From Cryobacterium inferilacus (GTDB lineage Bacteria; Actinomycetota; Actinomycetes; Actinomycetales; Microbacteriaceae), in contig NZ_JAIEUL010000007.1 in NCBI RefSeq assembly GCF_019599185.1, positions 115,667 through 179,666 on the forward strand: 64,000 nucleotides of DNA, given 5' to 3'. Below are positions 26,324 to 34,769 of this stretch, piece after piece (position 1 is the first letter of the stretch; every line of letters begins with the position of its first letter). A program made the position numbers and the translations under genes. The notes under the pieces were generated by a model. The model worked only from the letters and a program-made list of their open reading frames with translations. It had not been told where the DNA came from and ran no database searches.

Positions 26324-27745
26324 CTAGACGCCGAAGAGCACCTCGACCGGGCCACGCACGAAGAAGACCAGGAAGCCGACCGCGACGACCCAGAGCAGCG
26401 GGCTGATCTCGCGGGCCTTGCCGGACAGGGCCCGCACGATGACCCAGCTGATGAACCCCGCGCCGATGCCGTTGGCGATGGAGTAGCTCAGCGGCATCAC
26501 GATGATGGTGAGGAACACCGGCAGCACGATGGAGAACTCGCTGAAGTCGATGAACCGGATCTGGGACACCATCATGGCACCGACGATGACCAGGGCCGCG
26601 GCGGCGACCTCGAGGGGAACGATCTGGGTGAGCGGGGTGAAGAACATCGCGGCCAGGAACAGCAGCCCGGTGACGACGTTGGCGAACCCGGTGCGGGCGC
26701 CCTCGCCGATGCCGGCGCCGGACTCGATGAAGACCGTGTTGGACGACGAGGACGAGGCGCCACCGACAACGGCGCCGACACCCTCGACGATCAGGGCCGA
26801 CTTGAGCCGGGGGAAGTTGCCGTTCTTGTCGGCCAGCCCGGCCTCGTTGGAGAGCCCGGTCATGGTGCCCATGGCGTCGAAGAAGTTCGTGAAGACCAGG
26901 GTGAAGACCAGCATCACTGCCGCGAGCATACCGATGCGTTCGAACGCGCCGAAGCTGACCTCGCCCACGAGGGACAGGTCGGGCAGGGCGACGAAGCTCG
27001 ACGGCAGCACGGGCGCGTTGAGGTTCCAGCCGGCCGGGTTGGTGCCGAGCGACGGGCCGACTTTGAAGATGGCCTCGAGGATGACGGCGAGCACCGTGGT
27101 GCCGACGATGCCGATGAGCAGGGCGCCCTTGACCTTGCGCGCCACGAGCACACCGATCAGCAGCAGCCCGATCACGAACACCGCGGTGGGCAGGCTGGCG
27201 ACCGACCCGGACTCGCCGAGCTGCACGGGCGGGGACGCGACGCCGCTGGCACGGACGAACCCGGAGTCGACCAGGCCGATGAAGGCGATGAACAGGCCGA
27301 TCCCCACGGTGATGGCGATCTTGAGCTGGCGCGGCACGGCGGTGAAGATCATTTCGCGCAGGCCCGTCGAGGCCAGCAGCACGATGATCAGGCCGTTGAT
27401 GACGACCAGGCCCATGGCCTCCGGCCAGGTGACCTGACCGACGACGCTCACGGCGAGGAAGGAGTTGATGCCCAGCCCGGCGGCGAAGCCGAACGGCAGG
27501 CGGGCGATGACACCAAAGAGGATGGTCATGACCCCGGCGGTCAGCGCTGTGACGGCGGCGACCTGACCGTTGGGCAGCCAGTTGCCGGCCACGTCCACCG
27601 CGGCCTGGTCGGCGCTGAAGCCGCCGAGGATCAGCGGGTTGAGGATGACGATGTACGCCATGGTGACGAAGGTCACCAGGCCGCCGCGCACCTCCCGGCT
27701 CCAGGTGGACCCGCGGCGGGTGATCTCGAAGTAGCGGTCGAGCAC
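26324..27745 (-). CDS. NCS2 (AzgA/PbuG-type) purine permease
   Basis: 473 residues with 12-14 hydrophobic helices. Family signatures are VTFVTMAYIVILNPLILGG near the start and the NCS2 core FFDAMGTMTGLSNEAGL, followed by SALIVEGVGAVVGG and SSSSNTVFIES. It probably imports adenine, guanine or hypoxanthine. GTG 27745 has no clear ribosome site; the frame stays open upstream through an Ala/Thr-rich stretch that lacks a canonical start. Confidence 0.88.
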   Translation of the reverse strand: MLDRYFEITRRGSTWSREVRGGLVTFVTMAYIVILNPLILGGFSADQAAVDVAGNWLPNGQVAAVTALTAGVMTILFGVIARLPFGFAAGLGINSFLAVSVVGQVTWPEAMGLVVINGLIIVLLASTGLREMIFTAVPRQLKIAITVGIGLFIAFIGLVDSGFVRASGVASPPVQLGESGSVASLPTAVFVIGLLLIGVLVARKVKGALLIGIVGTTVLAVILEAIFKVGPSLGTNPAGWNLNAPVLPSSFVALPDLSLVGEVSFGAFERIGMLAAVMLVFTLVFTNFFDAMGTMTGLSNEAGLADKNGNFPRLKSALIVEGVGAVVGGASSSSSNTVFIESGAGIGEGARTGFANVVTGLLFLAAMFFTPLTQIVPLEVAAAALVIVGAMMVSQIRFIDFSEFSIVLPVFLTIIVMPLSYSIANGIGAGFISWVIVRALSGKAREISPLLWVVAVGFLVFFVRGPVEVLFGV

Positions 27746-27951
27746 CGACTTGGTGCCACGCCCGGTCGGTTCGGCCCGAGGCGCTGCCGGGGCCGTGACG
27801 GCGGCGGTGTCGGTGGCGGCGGTGCCGGTCGAGGCGTTGGAATCGTGCTCTGATGCGGAAATGATGCTCTCCCGGTCGGTCTGCGGCGAGGTGCCAAACG
27901 CCTTAGTCTACGACGTGGCCCCCGGCCGGGAAAACCGTGCACTGCGTCTGG

Positions 27952-29541
27952 TCAAACGTGCGGCACGAACTTGCCCCACGCCACCCGCCGTTCGGCCTGC
28001 GGGTCGGACTCGATCCGGTCGTGGGTGTCGATGATCAGGGTGCGCCTCTCGGCCTCGGTGTAAACGGGCCAGGCGGCATCCGGCAGGCCGGTGCCGGCGA
28101 AAGCCAACCACCAGCCCTGCATGCGCCTGCCGATCGCCTTGAACGCCCGGCGGCCGCCCAGCGCCGTCATCCCCCGGCCGAACCAGCCGTCGAGCCGGTC
28201 GAAGAGCGGGAACAGTTCGAGGCCGTGGGTGGCGTCCAGGCCCATCCGTCTCAGCAGCCGCGGTGCCGCGTCGAACCGGTAGAAGTACACCGGGGCGTAC
28301 CGGGAGTGCCGCTCGGCCACCTTCACGCTCGGGTACCAGAACGAGTAGTCGCCACCGAAGTCCAGCGCTGCACGGGGCGCCGGAATGCCCGGGTACTGTG
28401 CCTTGAGCGCCTTCTTGGCCTTCTTTTTCGTGTTCTTGAAGACCGCGCGTATCCGTGGCGGGGTCGACGCGAGGATGTCGATGCGGCCGCTGAACAGCGA
28501 CCCCTCTCTCTGGTTGGTGCCGATGATCAGCGGGATGCGGTGCGCCCGGCCGTCCTTGAACGCGTCCAGCGGGCGCTCGGGCAGGAACTCCCCGTCGATG
28601 ACCGGGCAGAGCGGAATGGTGCCGGGGTGCCGGTCGGGCGAACGCACGGTCAGGGTGGTGGTCGCCTCGGCCAGCCGGGCGGGATCGGCCTCCAGCAGCA
28701 GCCGCACGGCGTCGGCGTGGGCGAGGCCGGCAGCGGGTGGGGCTGGGCGCTCGGTGACGGCGTCGCCCCCGGCCTGCTCGGCGAGGATCTCCACGAACGA
28801 CTCCGCCCACTCCGCGGTCAGGCTCGGCGGGTAGACCGCGTTGGGCGGGGCGCTCTGCGCGATGGCGCGCTGGAACAGGCCCATTGCGGCCGGAACGGTC
28901 ATCAGGGTGGTCACGGCGTTGCCGCCGGCCGATTCGCCGAACAGGGTCACGGCATCCGGGTCGCCGCCGAAGGCACGGATGTTGTCGCGTACCCAGGCGA
29001 GAGCGGCGACCTGGTCGCGCAGCCCGAGGTTGCTCTCGAACGGGCGCTCCGGGGTGGAGTAGCGGCTGAAGTCGAGGTAGCCCAGCGCCCCCAGCCGGTA
29101 GTTGATGCTCACGTAGACGATGCCGCCGCGGCGCACGAGACCCTCGCCCTGGCGGGGGTTCTCCCTGGAGGAGCCGACGCTGTACGCGCCGCCGTGCACG
29201 AAGACCATCACTGGCCTCAGCGACGCGGGGTCCACCGGCGCATCCGGCGCCAGCACGTTGAGGTTCAGGCAGTCCTCGCTCTGCGGGATGCGAGGGTGCG
29301 CGCCGATGAACTGGCCCTTGTGACTCTGCGTGGCCACCGGGCCGAATCCGGCGGCGTCACGCACACCCGGCCACGCCGCGGGCGGCTCCGGGGCACGGAA
29401 CCGTCGTGGACCCACCGGCGCGGCCGCGTACGGAATGCCACGCCAGGCGCGGATTCCGCGAACACTGACGCCGCGCACCAGCCCGCCGGCGACCCTGACC
29501 TCGAGCGGATTCTGGGCGCGGGTTCCGGTGTCCGACGTCAT
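27952..29541 (-). CDS. Type-B carboxylesterase/lipase
   Basis: 529 residues. RGIPYAAAPVGPRRF, SEDCLNLNV, VFVHGGAY (oxyanion hole) and the nucleophile GESAGGNAV are the canonical order for type-B carboxylesterases. There is no signal peptide, so it is probably cytoplasmic. The Glu and His of the triad are not obvious by eye in the divergent C-terminal half. It lies 121 bp from the divergent uracil permease gene. Confidence 0.87.
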   Translation of the reverse strand: MTSDTGTRAQNPLEVRVAGGLVRGVSVRGIRAWRGIPYAAAPVGPRRFRAPEPPAAWPGVRDAAGFGPVATQSHKGQFIGAHPRIPQSEDCLNLNVLAPDAPVDPASLRPVMVFVHGGAYSVGSSRENPRQGEGLVRRGGIVYVSINYRLGALGYLDFSRYSTPERPFESNLGLRDQVAALAWVRDNIRAFGGDPDAVTLFGESAGGNAVTTLMTVPAAMGLFQRAIAQSAPPNAVYPPSLTAEWAESFVEILAEQAGGDAVTERPAPPAAGLAHADAVRLLLEADPARLAEATTTLTVRSPDRHPGTIPLCPVIDGEFLPERPLDAFKDGRAHRIPLIIGTNQREGSLFSGRIDILASTPPRIRAVFKNTKKKAKKALKAQYPGIPAPRAALDFGGDYSFWYPSVKVAERHSRYAPVYFYRFDAAPRLLRRMGLDATHGLELFPLFDRLDGWFGRGMTALGGRRAFKAIGRRMQGWWLAFAGTGLPDAAWPVYTEAERRTLIIDTHDRIESDPQAERRVAWGKFVPHV

Positions 29542-29662
29542 GGGCCGATCCTAAACCGGTCGGCTGAACGGCGGGCACTGAGCGTGGCCGGTCCGCGGAG
29601 CAACTACGCTCAGCTAGGGCCGCCAGTGGCGGCCGACCGGCTTGAACAGAAATGAGTTACCA

Positions 29663-30937
29663 ATGGCACTGCCCTGGACCCTGCACGGCGACGGGAAAAC
29701 CGTCGGCCCGACCGACGTCGTGGCCCCGGGCGAACGGCTGAACTGGCCGATCACCATCGGCATCGGCGCGCAACACGTCGTCGCGATGTTCGGCGCCACC
29801 TTCCTGGTTCCGCTGATCACCGGCTTCCCGCCGAGCACCACCATCCTGTTCTCCGGCATCGGCACGCTCCTGTTCCTGCTGATCACCCGCAACAGGCTCC
29901 CCTCCTACCTGGGTTCGTCGTTCGCGTTCATCGCGCCGATCACCGCCGCGACCGCGACCGCCGGTATGGGCAGCGCACTGTTCGGCATCCTCGCGGTCGG
30001 CCTGCTGCTGGCCGTGGTGGGCGCCATCGTGCAGTTCACCGGGACCGGCTGGATCGAAGCGCTGATGCCGCCAGTGGTGTCAGGCGCCATCGTCGCGCTG
30101 ATCGGTTTCAACCTGGCGCCGGTCGCCAGGGACAACTTCACCCTGGCGCCGCTCACCGCGGTGATCACCCTCACCGCCGTGATCCTCTCCACCGTGCTGT
30201 TCCGCGGCATCCTCGGCCGGCTGTCGATCTTCCTGGGCGTGATCGTCGGCTACATCGCCGCCGTCATCCAGGGTGAGGTCGACTTCAGTGCCGTCGGCGA
30301 CGCCGCCTGGGTGGGCCTGCCGCCGCTGACCCTGCCGACCAACCCGTTCGAGAACCCGGCCGTCTGGGCGATCCTGCCGGCGTTCCTGCCCGTGGTGCTG
30401 GTGCTGATCGCCGAGAATGTGGGCCACATCCGTGGCGTCGCGCAGATGACCGACAGCTCGGTCAACAAGCTCACCGGTCGCGCGCTGCTGGCCGACGGCC
30501 TGGCCACCGTGCTCGCCGGCTTCGGCGGCGGCTCAGGCACCACCACCTACGGCGAGAACATCGGCGTGATGGCCGCCACCCGCATCTACTCCACTGCCGC
30601 GTACTGGGTGGCCGGTATCACCGCGGTGCTGCTCGGCCTCTCCCCCAAGATCGGCGCCGTCATCAGCACCATTCCCGCTGGCGTGCTCGGCGGCGTCACG
30701 ACGGCGCTGTACGGCCTGATCGGCATCATCGGCGTGAAGATCTGGCTCGACAACAAGGTGGACTTCTCCAAGCCGGTCAACCAGTTCACCGCCGCGACCG
30801 CGCTGATCATCGGCATCGCCGACTACACCTTCAGCGCCGGCACGCTCACCTTCAACGGCATCGCGCTCGGCACCCTCGCGGCGATCGTGATCTACCACGT
30901 GATGACCTGGGTGGCCCGCGCCCGCCGCACCGCCTAG
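29663..30937 (+). CDS. uraA: Uracil/xanthine NCS2 permease (UraA-like)
   Basis: 424 residues. AQHVVAMFGATFLVP near the start, then FAFIAPI, and the QNxG-like region VLVLIAENVGHIRGVAQMT followed by GGSGTTTYGENIGVMAATRIYS mark the UraA/UapA group; the GGSGTTTYGENI segment typifies uracil carriers. About 14 helices, proton-coupled uptake. ATG 29663 is chosen over an in-frame TTG 21 bp upstream. Confidence 0.88.
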   Translation: MALPWTLHGDGKTVGPTDVVAPGERLNWPITIGIGAQHVVAMFGATFLVPLITGFPPSTTILFSGIGTLLFLLITRNRLPSYLGSSFAFIAPITAATATAGMGSALFGILAVGLLLAVVGAIVQFTGTGWIEALMPPVVSGAIVALIGFNLAPVARDNFTLAPLTAVITLTAVILSTVLFRGILGRLSIFLGVIVGYIAAVIQGEVDFSAVGDAAWVGLPPLTLPTNPFENPAVWAILPAFLPVVLVLIAENVGHIRGVAQMTDSSVNKLTGRALLADGLATVLAGFGGGSGTTTYGENIGVMAATRIYSTAAYWVAGITAVLLGLSPKIGAVISTIPAGVLGGVTTALYGLIGIIGVKIWLDNKVDFSKPVNQFTAATALIIGIADYTFSAGTLTFNGIALGTLAAIVIYHVMTWVARARRTA

Positions 30938-30951
30938 CGGTAGCGGCACGT

Positions 30952-30972
30952 CCGCGCACCAGCGGTGCGCGG
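30952..30972. terminator. Hairpin between convergent permease and small membrane protein genes
   Basis: A 9-bp GC stem CCGCGCACC/GGTGCGCGG with a 3-nt loop, 15 bp after the uracil permease stop and 31 bp from the convergent gene stop. A candidate bidirectional terminator without a U-tract. Confidence 0.5.
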
Positions 30973-31002
30973 GCGCTGCTGCGGTGCACGGACGCTGCTG
31001 CG

Positions 31003-31335
31003 TCAGCGGTGCAGGGCGGGGACGATCAGGTAGACGCCGTAGAGCACGATCAGGCCGCAGAGCAGGAAGCAGAGGTAGCCGGAGTACTGGGCCAGGCGCT
31101 TCTGCCCGGCCGTGAGCGGGTTCGCCTTGCTGGCCTTCCTGGCCTTCTTGGCGTTCTTCGCGGCCCTGGCCGGTGTCACGACGGCGAGGGCGCCGGTGAA
31201 CTCTGCGGGCTCGACGGTGGGGATGCGGCCGGCCGTGGTGAGCAGGCGCAGTCCCAGCGAGTAGAGCGAGACGACGACGGCCGACGAGACCAGTGCGGCA
31301 ACCGCGACAACGAGGAATGCGGCCCAGTCGATCAC
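31003..31335 (-). CDS. Small two-helix membrane protein coupled to the phosphate transporter
   Basis: 110 residues from GTG 31335 (AGAAGG upstream), overlapping the pit stop by 4 nt. The order is hydrophobic helix (AAFLVVAVAALVSSAVVVSL), a basic cytosolic segment (AAKNAKKARKASKANP) and a second helix. No known domain. The translational coupling suggests an accessory role for the phosphate transporter; that is inference. Confidence 0.75.
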   Translation of the reverse strand: MIDWAAFLVVAVAALVSSAVVVSLYSLGLRLLTTAGRIPTVEPAEFTGALAVVTPARAAKNAKKARKASKANPLTAGQKRLAQYSGYLCFLLCGLIVLYGVYLIVPALHR

Positions 31336-32522
31336 AGTGATACCTTCTGTCGGTCCTTGCGGGACGGTTTGCGTGGAGTCTTCTTGATCTTCACGACGTG
31401 CCCGGCATCGTCGATGTCGTGCAGGTTGTCGTGCGACACCCTGTCCCGCTTGGACCACTGGAAGAGCACGAAGACCACGACGGTGCCGATCACGACGTCG
31501 AGCAGGATGCCGATCGGACCCAGCAGCGCCAGGCCGGCGGCGAAGGCGCCCATGATCGCGGATGCGGGCAGGGTGAGCAGCCACCCCAGGGCGATCTGGC
31601 CGGCCATGCCCCAGCGCACGGTGGAGCCTCGCCGGCCCAGGCCGGAGCCGATGACGGACCCGGAGGCCACCTGGGTGGTCGACAGTGCGAAGCCCAGGTG
31701 GCTGGACGCGAGGATGGTGGCCGCGGTGCTGGTCTCGGCGGCGAAGCCCTGCGCCGGCTTGATCTCGGTGAGACCGCGACCCATGGTGAGGATGATGCGC
31801 CAGCCGCCGGTGTACGTGCCGATCGCGATGGCGAAGGCGCAGCAGGCGACGACCCAGAACTGCGGCCCTGAGCCCACGGCCTGGTAGCCGCCGGCGATGA
31901 GGGTGAGGGTGATCACGCCCATGGTCTTCTGCGCGTCGTTGGTGCCGTGTGACAGGGCCACCAGTGACGAGGAGAAGATCTGCGCGTAGCGGAACCCGCC
32001 ACGGCCATCCGGCTTGCCCGCGTCGCGGCGGGTGATCGCGTAGGCGAGTCGGGTGGCCAGGAACGCGACGATGCCGACCGTGATCGGCGCGATCAGAGCG
32101 GGCAGGATCACCTTGGCCAGGACAACGTCGTATGCCACCGCCTGCGAGCCGACACCGATGATGGTGGCCCCGATCAGGCCGCCGAACAGGGCGTGGCTGG
32201 AACTGGACGGCAACCCGCGCAGCCAGGTGATCAGGTTCCAGACGATCGCACCGATCAGTCCGGCGAAGATCATCTCCGGGGTGATCTGGATGCCCCCGTC
32301 GCCCTCCTTGATGATGCCGCCGGAGACCGTCTTGGCGACCTCGGTGGACAGGAACGCACCGACGAGGTTGAGCACGGCCGCGACGCCGACGGCGACCTTG
32401 GGCTTCATGGCCCCGGTGGCGATCGGGGTGGCCATGGCGTTGGCCGTGTCATGGAACCCGTTGGTGAAGTCGAAGATGAGTGCCAGAGCGATGACCAGCA
32501 CGACGATAAGGGAGAAATCCAC
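31332..32522 (-). CDS. pit: PiT-family inorganic phosphate transporter
   Basis: 396 residues from GTG 32522, with AAGGA about 10 nt upstream; the frame extends to 32573 without a better start. Duplicated PiT signatures: FDFTNGFHDTANAMATPI near the N-terminus and SHGTNDAQKTMGVI in the second half, with about ten helices. It imports phosphate by proton or sodium symport. A three-repeat PHO box lies about 135 bp upstream, which suggests PhoP control and fits a phosphate-responsive transporter. Confidence 0.93.
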   Translation of the reverse strand: MDFSLIVVLVIALALIFDFTNGFHDTANAMATPIATGAMKPKVAVGVAAVLNLVGAFLSTEVAKTVSGGIIKEGDGGIQITPEMIFAGLIGAIVWNLITWLRGLPSSSSHALFGGLIGATIIGVGSQAVAYDVVLAKVILPALIAPITVGIVAFLATRLAYAITRRDAGKPDGRGGFRYAQIFSSSLVALSHGTNDAQKTMGVITLTLIAGGYQAVGSGPQFWVVACCAFAIAIGTYTGGWRIILTMGRGLTEIKPAQGFAAETSTAATILASSHLGFALSTTQVASGSVIGSGLGRRGSTVRWGMAGQIALGWLLTLPASAIMGAFAAGLALLGPIGILLDVVIGTVVVFVLFQWSKRDRVSHDNLHDIDDAGHVVKIKKTPRKPSRKDRQKVSL

Positions 32523-32656
32523 CAGCGTCTTTTCCTTGTGTTTCAACCCGAACCGTGGCGAGGGGGAAGACACCGGGCACGCAAGGGAGATGACTGGCCC
32601 GAGACCGGGCCTCGTTGATCCTGACAGCCCCGGACCGACAGGTCAATTCAGGGCAC

Positions 32657-32685
32657 GTTCACCTGCCGTTTACCCGCCGTTCAGA
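32657..32685 (+). promoter_or_regulatory. PHO box: three direct repeats at 11-bp spacing upstream of pit
   Basis: GTTCACC (32657-32663), GTTTACC (32668-32674) and GTTCAGA (32679-32685) repeat every 11 bp with 4-bp gaps. This matches the GTTCACC direct-repeat PhoP box described for Streptomyces. The site is upstream of pit, with the repeats on the opposite strand, and directly after the NUDIX stop. Confidence 0.65.
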
Positions 32686-32699
32686 TTGGCGGATCCGGG

Positions 32700-33176
32700 T
32701 CAGGCGCGGGCGACGACGGTGGCCAGGTCCTCGCCGAACGTGAAGGTGGCCTCCACCGGGCGGCCGGCCAGAACACCCGGCAGCCAATGCCTGGCGTCGT
32801 CCCACATCTCGTCGACGGGGAGGCGGGCGATGGTGAACCACACCGGGTTCAGTTCGTCGGACTCCCGCGGGATGCCGCTGAACCGGTCCGTGACGAACAC
32901 ATTCGAGCGCTGGCTCCAGGCCGGCCGGTGCGGGAACAGGTAGGTGAGCACACCCATCGGCGTGAGCGCATCCGCCGTGACCGTGAGGCCGGACTCCTCC
33001 TCGACCTCGCGCACGGCGGCGTCCAGGGCGGATTCGCCGGGTTCGAGCTTGCCGCCGAGCCCAACGATATTACCCAGGCCCAGGCCCTTCTTCTTGCGGC
33101 CGAGCAGCACCTGGGGTTCACCGCTGGCAGACAGGCGGGTGAGGTAACACACGCACACCTGGGGAAGGTCGGTCAT
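32700..33176 (-). CDS. NUDIX hydrolase (MutT/MTH1-like)
   Basis: 158 residues with a perfect NUDIX box GGKLEPGESALDAAVREVEE followed by ESGL. The N-terminus (QVCVCYLTR ... LLGRKKKGLGLGN) resembles MTH1-type 8-oxo-dGTP diphosphatases. It probably cleans oxidised nucleotides; the substrate is not proven. Divergent from the mycoredoxin gene across a 74-bp promoter gap. Confidence 0.85.
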   Translation of the reverse strand: MTDLPQVCVCYLTRLSASGEPQVLLGRKKKGLGLGNIVGLGGKLEPGESALDAAVREVEEESGLTVTADALTPMGVLTYLFPHRPAWSQRSNVFVTDRFSGIPRESDELNPVWFTIARLPVDEMWDDARHWLPGVLAGRPVEATFTFGEDLATVVARA

Positions 33177-33250
33177 GGCCTCAATCGTAGCGAGGAGCCA
33201 ACGTGAGCTACTCGCAAGCGTTTTCCAGCCGGGGAGGTTACGATGTACGC

Positions 33251-33514
33251 ATGAATTTTGTGCCTGAGACCGGAACGATCACGATGTTCACCACGACCTG
33301 GTGCGGCTACTGCTCGCGACTGAAGACCCAGCTCGATAAGAATGGCATCGGTTACACCGAGGTGAACATCGAAGAGGTCGACGGCACCCCCGAGCTCGTG
33401 ATGAGCCTGAACAACGGCAACCAGACGGTTCCCACGGTGCTGTTCCCGGATGGCTCGGCCGCGACGAACCCGTCGCTCGCGCAGGTGCAGGCCAAGCTCG
33501 CACCCGCGGCCTGA
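33251..33514 (+). CDS. mrx1: Mycoredoxin (glutaredoxin-like)
   Basis: 87 residues. TMFTTTWCGYCSRLK holds the CGYC redox site; QTVPTVLFPDGS has the cis-Pro. This is the actinobacterial mycoredoxin-1 pattern, which reduces mixed disulphides with mycothiol. ATG 33251 follows the GGTTACGATG segment; an upstream GTG-type extension (from 33203) is unlike the family. A strong terminator follows. Confidence 0.9.
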   Translation: MNFVPETGTITMFTTTWCGYCSRLKTQLDKNGIGYTEVNIEEVDGTPELVMSLNNGNQTVPTVLFPDGSAATNPSLAQVQAKLAPAA

Positions 33515-33559
33515 GCCGACCAGCCGGCCAGCCGCCCACCCCACCCCCAGACAGCGAAC

Positions 33560-33587
33560 TGCCCGGGCGACCTGACTCGCCCGGGCA
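33560..33587. terminator. Bidirectional terminator between mrx1 and pfkA
   Basis: An 11-bp perfect stem TGCCCGGGCGA/TCGCCCGGGCA with a 6-nt loop, followed by ATTCTG on the plus strand, located between the convergent mrx1 and pfkA stops. Confidence 0.75.
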
Positions 33588-33608
33588 ATTCTGCATACTG
33601 GTGCGGGT

Positions 33609-34637
33609 TTAGCCGAAGAGCACGGCCGCTTCGTCGTAACGCGCCTGGGTGACCCGGTTGAGGTCCATGGTGGCGTCGGCGATGCTGACGGTGTTGATGT
33701 CGGTGCCCTTGAGGGAGACCATCGAACCCCACTTGCCGTCGACGACGGCGTCAACCGCCGCCATGCCGAGGCGCGTGGCGAGCACGCGGTCGTAGGCGGA
33801 CGGGGCGCCGCCGCGCTGGGTGTGGCCGAGCACGGTGGCGCGGGACTCGATGCCGGTGCGCTCTTCGACCATGGGGGCGATGAGTTCGCTGATGCCGCCG
33901 AGGCGGGGACGGTTGAACGCGTCCAGCCCCTTGTGCGAGTGCGCCTCGCCCATTTCGGCCAGGGTGAAGCCCTCGGAGACGACCAGCACCGGGGCACGGC
34001 CGCGGTCGCGGACGCTTTCGACCCACGCGCAGATCTGCTCGATGGTCTGCGGCTGCTCGGGGATGAGAATGGCGTGGGCGCCGCCGGCCATGCCGGAGTG
34101 CAGCGCGATCCAGCCCACGTGGCGGCCCATGACCTCGACGATCATGCAGCGGCCGTGCGAGTCCGCCGTCGTGCGGAGGCGGTCGATGGCCTCTGTGGCG
34201 ATCTCGACGGCGGTGTTGAATCCGAAGGAGTAGTCGGTGGCGGCGAGGTCATTGTCGATGGTCTTCGGCACGCCGACGATCTTGATGCCGGCGTCGGTGA
34301 GACGACGGGCGGCGGTGAGGGTGCCCTCGCCGCCGATGGCGATGATGGCGTCGATACCCTCGGCATCCATGGTCTTCTGGATGTTCTCCGGGCCGGCGTT
34401 CTCGCCCTCGAACGGGTTGGTGCGGGAGCTGCCGAGGATGGTGCCGCCCTGGCGGGAGAGGCCACGAACGCTGTGCCGGTCGAGTTTCATGAACTCGCCC
34501 TTCACCAGCCCGCGCCAGCCGTTGCGGATGCCCACGAACTCGGAGTCGTAGGCGCGGCCGCCCTTGAGGACAGCACCCCGAATCACTGCGTTGAGGCCCG
34601 GGCAGTCTCCACCGCTGGTGAGGATACCGATCTTCAT
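33609..34637 (-). CDS. pfkA: 6-phosphofructokinase
   Basis: 342 residues. ILTSGGDCPGLNAVIRG, GGEGTLTAARRL and VPKTIDNDLAATDYSFGF are the nucleotide and sugar-phosphate motifs. The Gly in GGEGT (where PPi enzymes have Asp) predicts ATP use, although the Lys in VPKTIDND is the PPi-type residue; this mixed pair is known in actinobacterial ATP-dependent PfkA. It phosphorylates fructose 6-phosphate in glycolysis. AGGAG precedes the ATG. Convergent with mrx1. Confidence 0.95.
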   Translation of the reverse strand: MKIGILTSGGDCPGLNAVIRGAVLKGGRAYDSEFVGIRNGWRGLVKGEFMKLDRHSVRGLSRQGGTILGSSRTNPFEGENAGPENIQKTMDAEGIDAIIAIGGEGTLTAARRLTDAGIKIVGVPKTIDNDLAATDYSFGFNTAVEIATEAIDRLRTTADSHGRCMIVEVMGRHVGWIALHSGMAGGAHAILIPEQPQTIEQICAWVESVRDRGRAPVLVVSEGFTLAEMGEAHSHKGLDAFNRPRLGGISELIAPMVEERTGIESRATVLGHTQRGGAPSAYDRVLATRLGMAAVDAVVDGKWGSMVSLKGTDINTVSIADATMDLNRVTQARYDEAAVLFG

Positions 34638-34769
34638 TTCTTGGCTACTCCTTTAGTGCATGCATGTTGTGTTTCGGCAGGTGCCCGTCCCCATCATGGT
34701 GGCGGACTCGTGCCTGGATCAAGTCAACACCGGCGGCGCTGCTCAGGGATAGGGACTTCCGGCCCGGTG

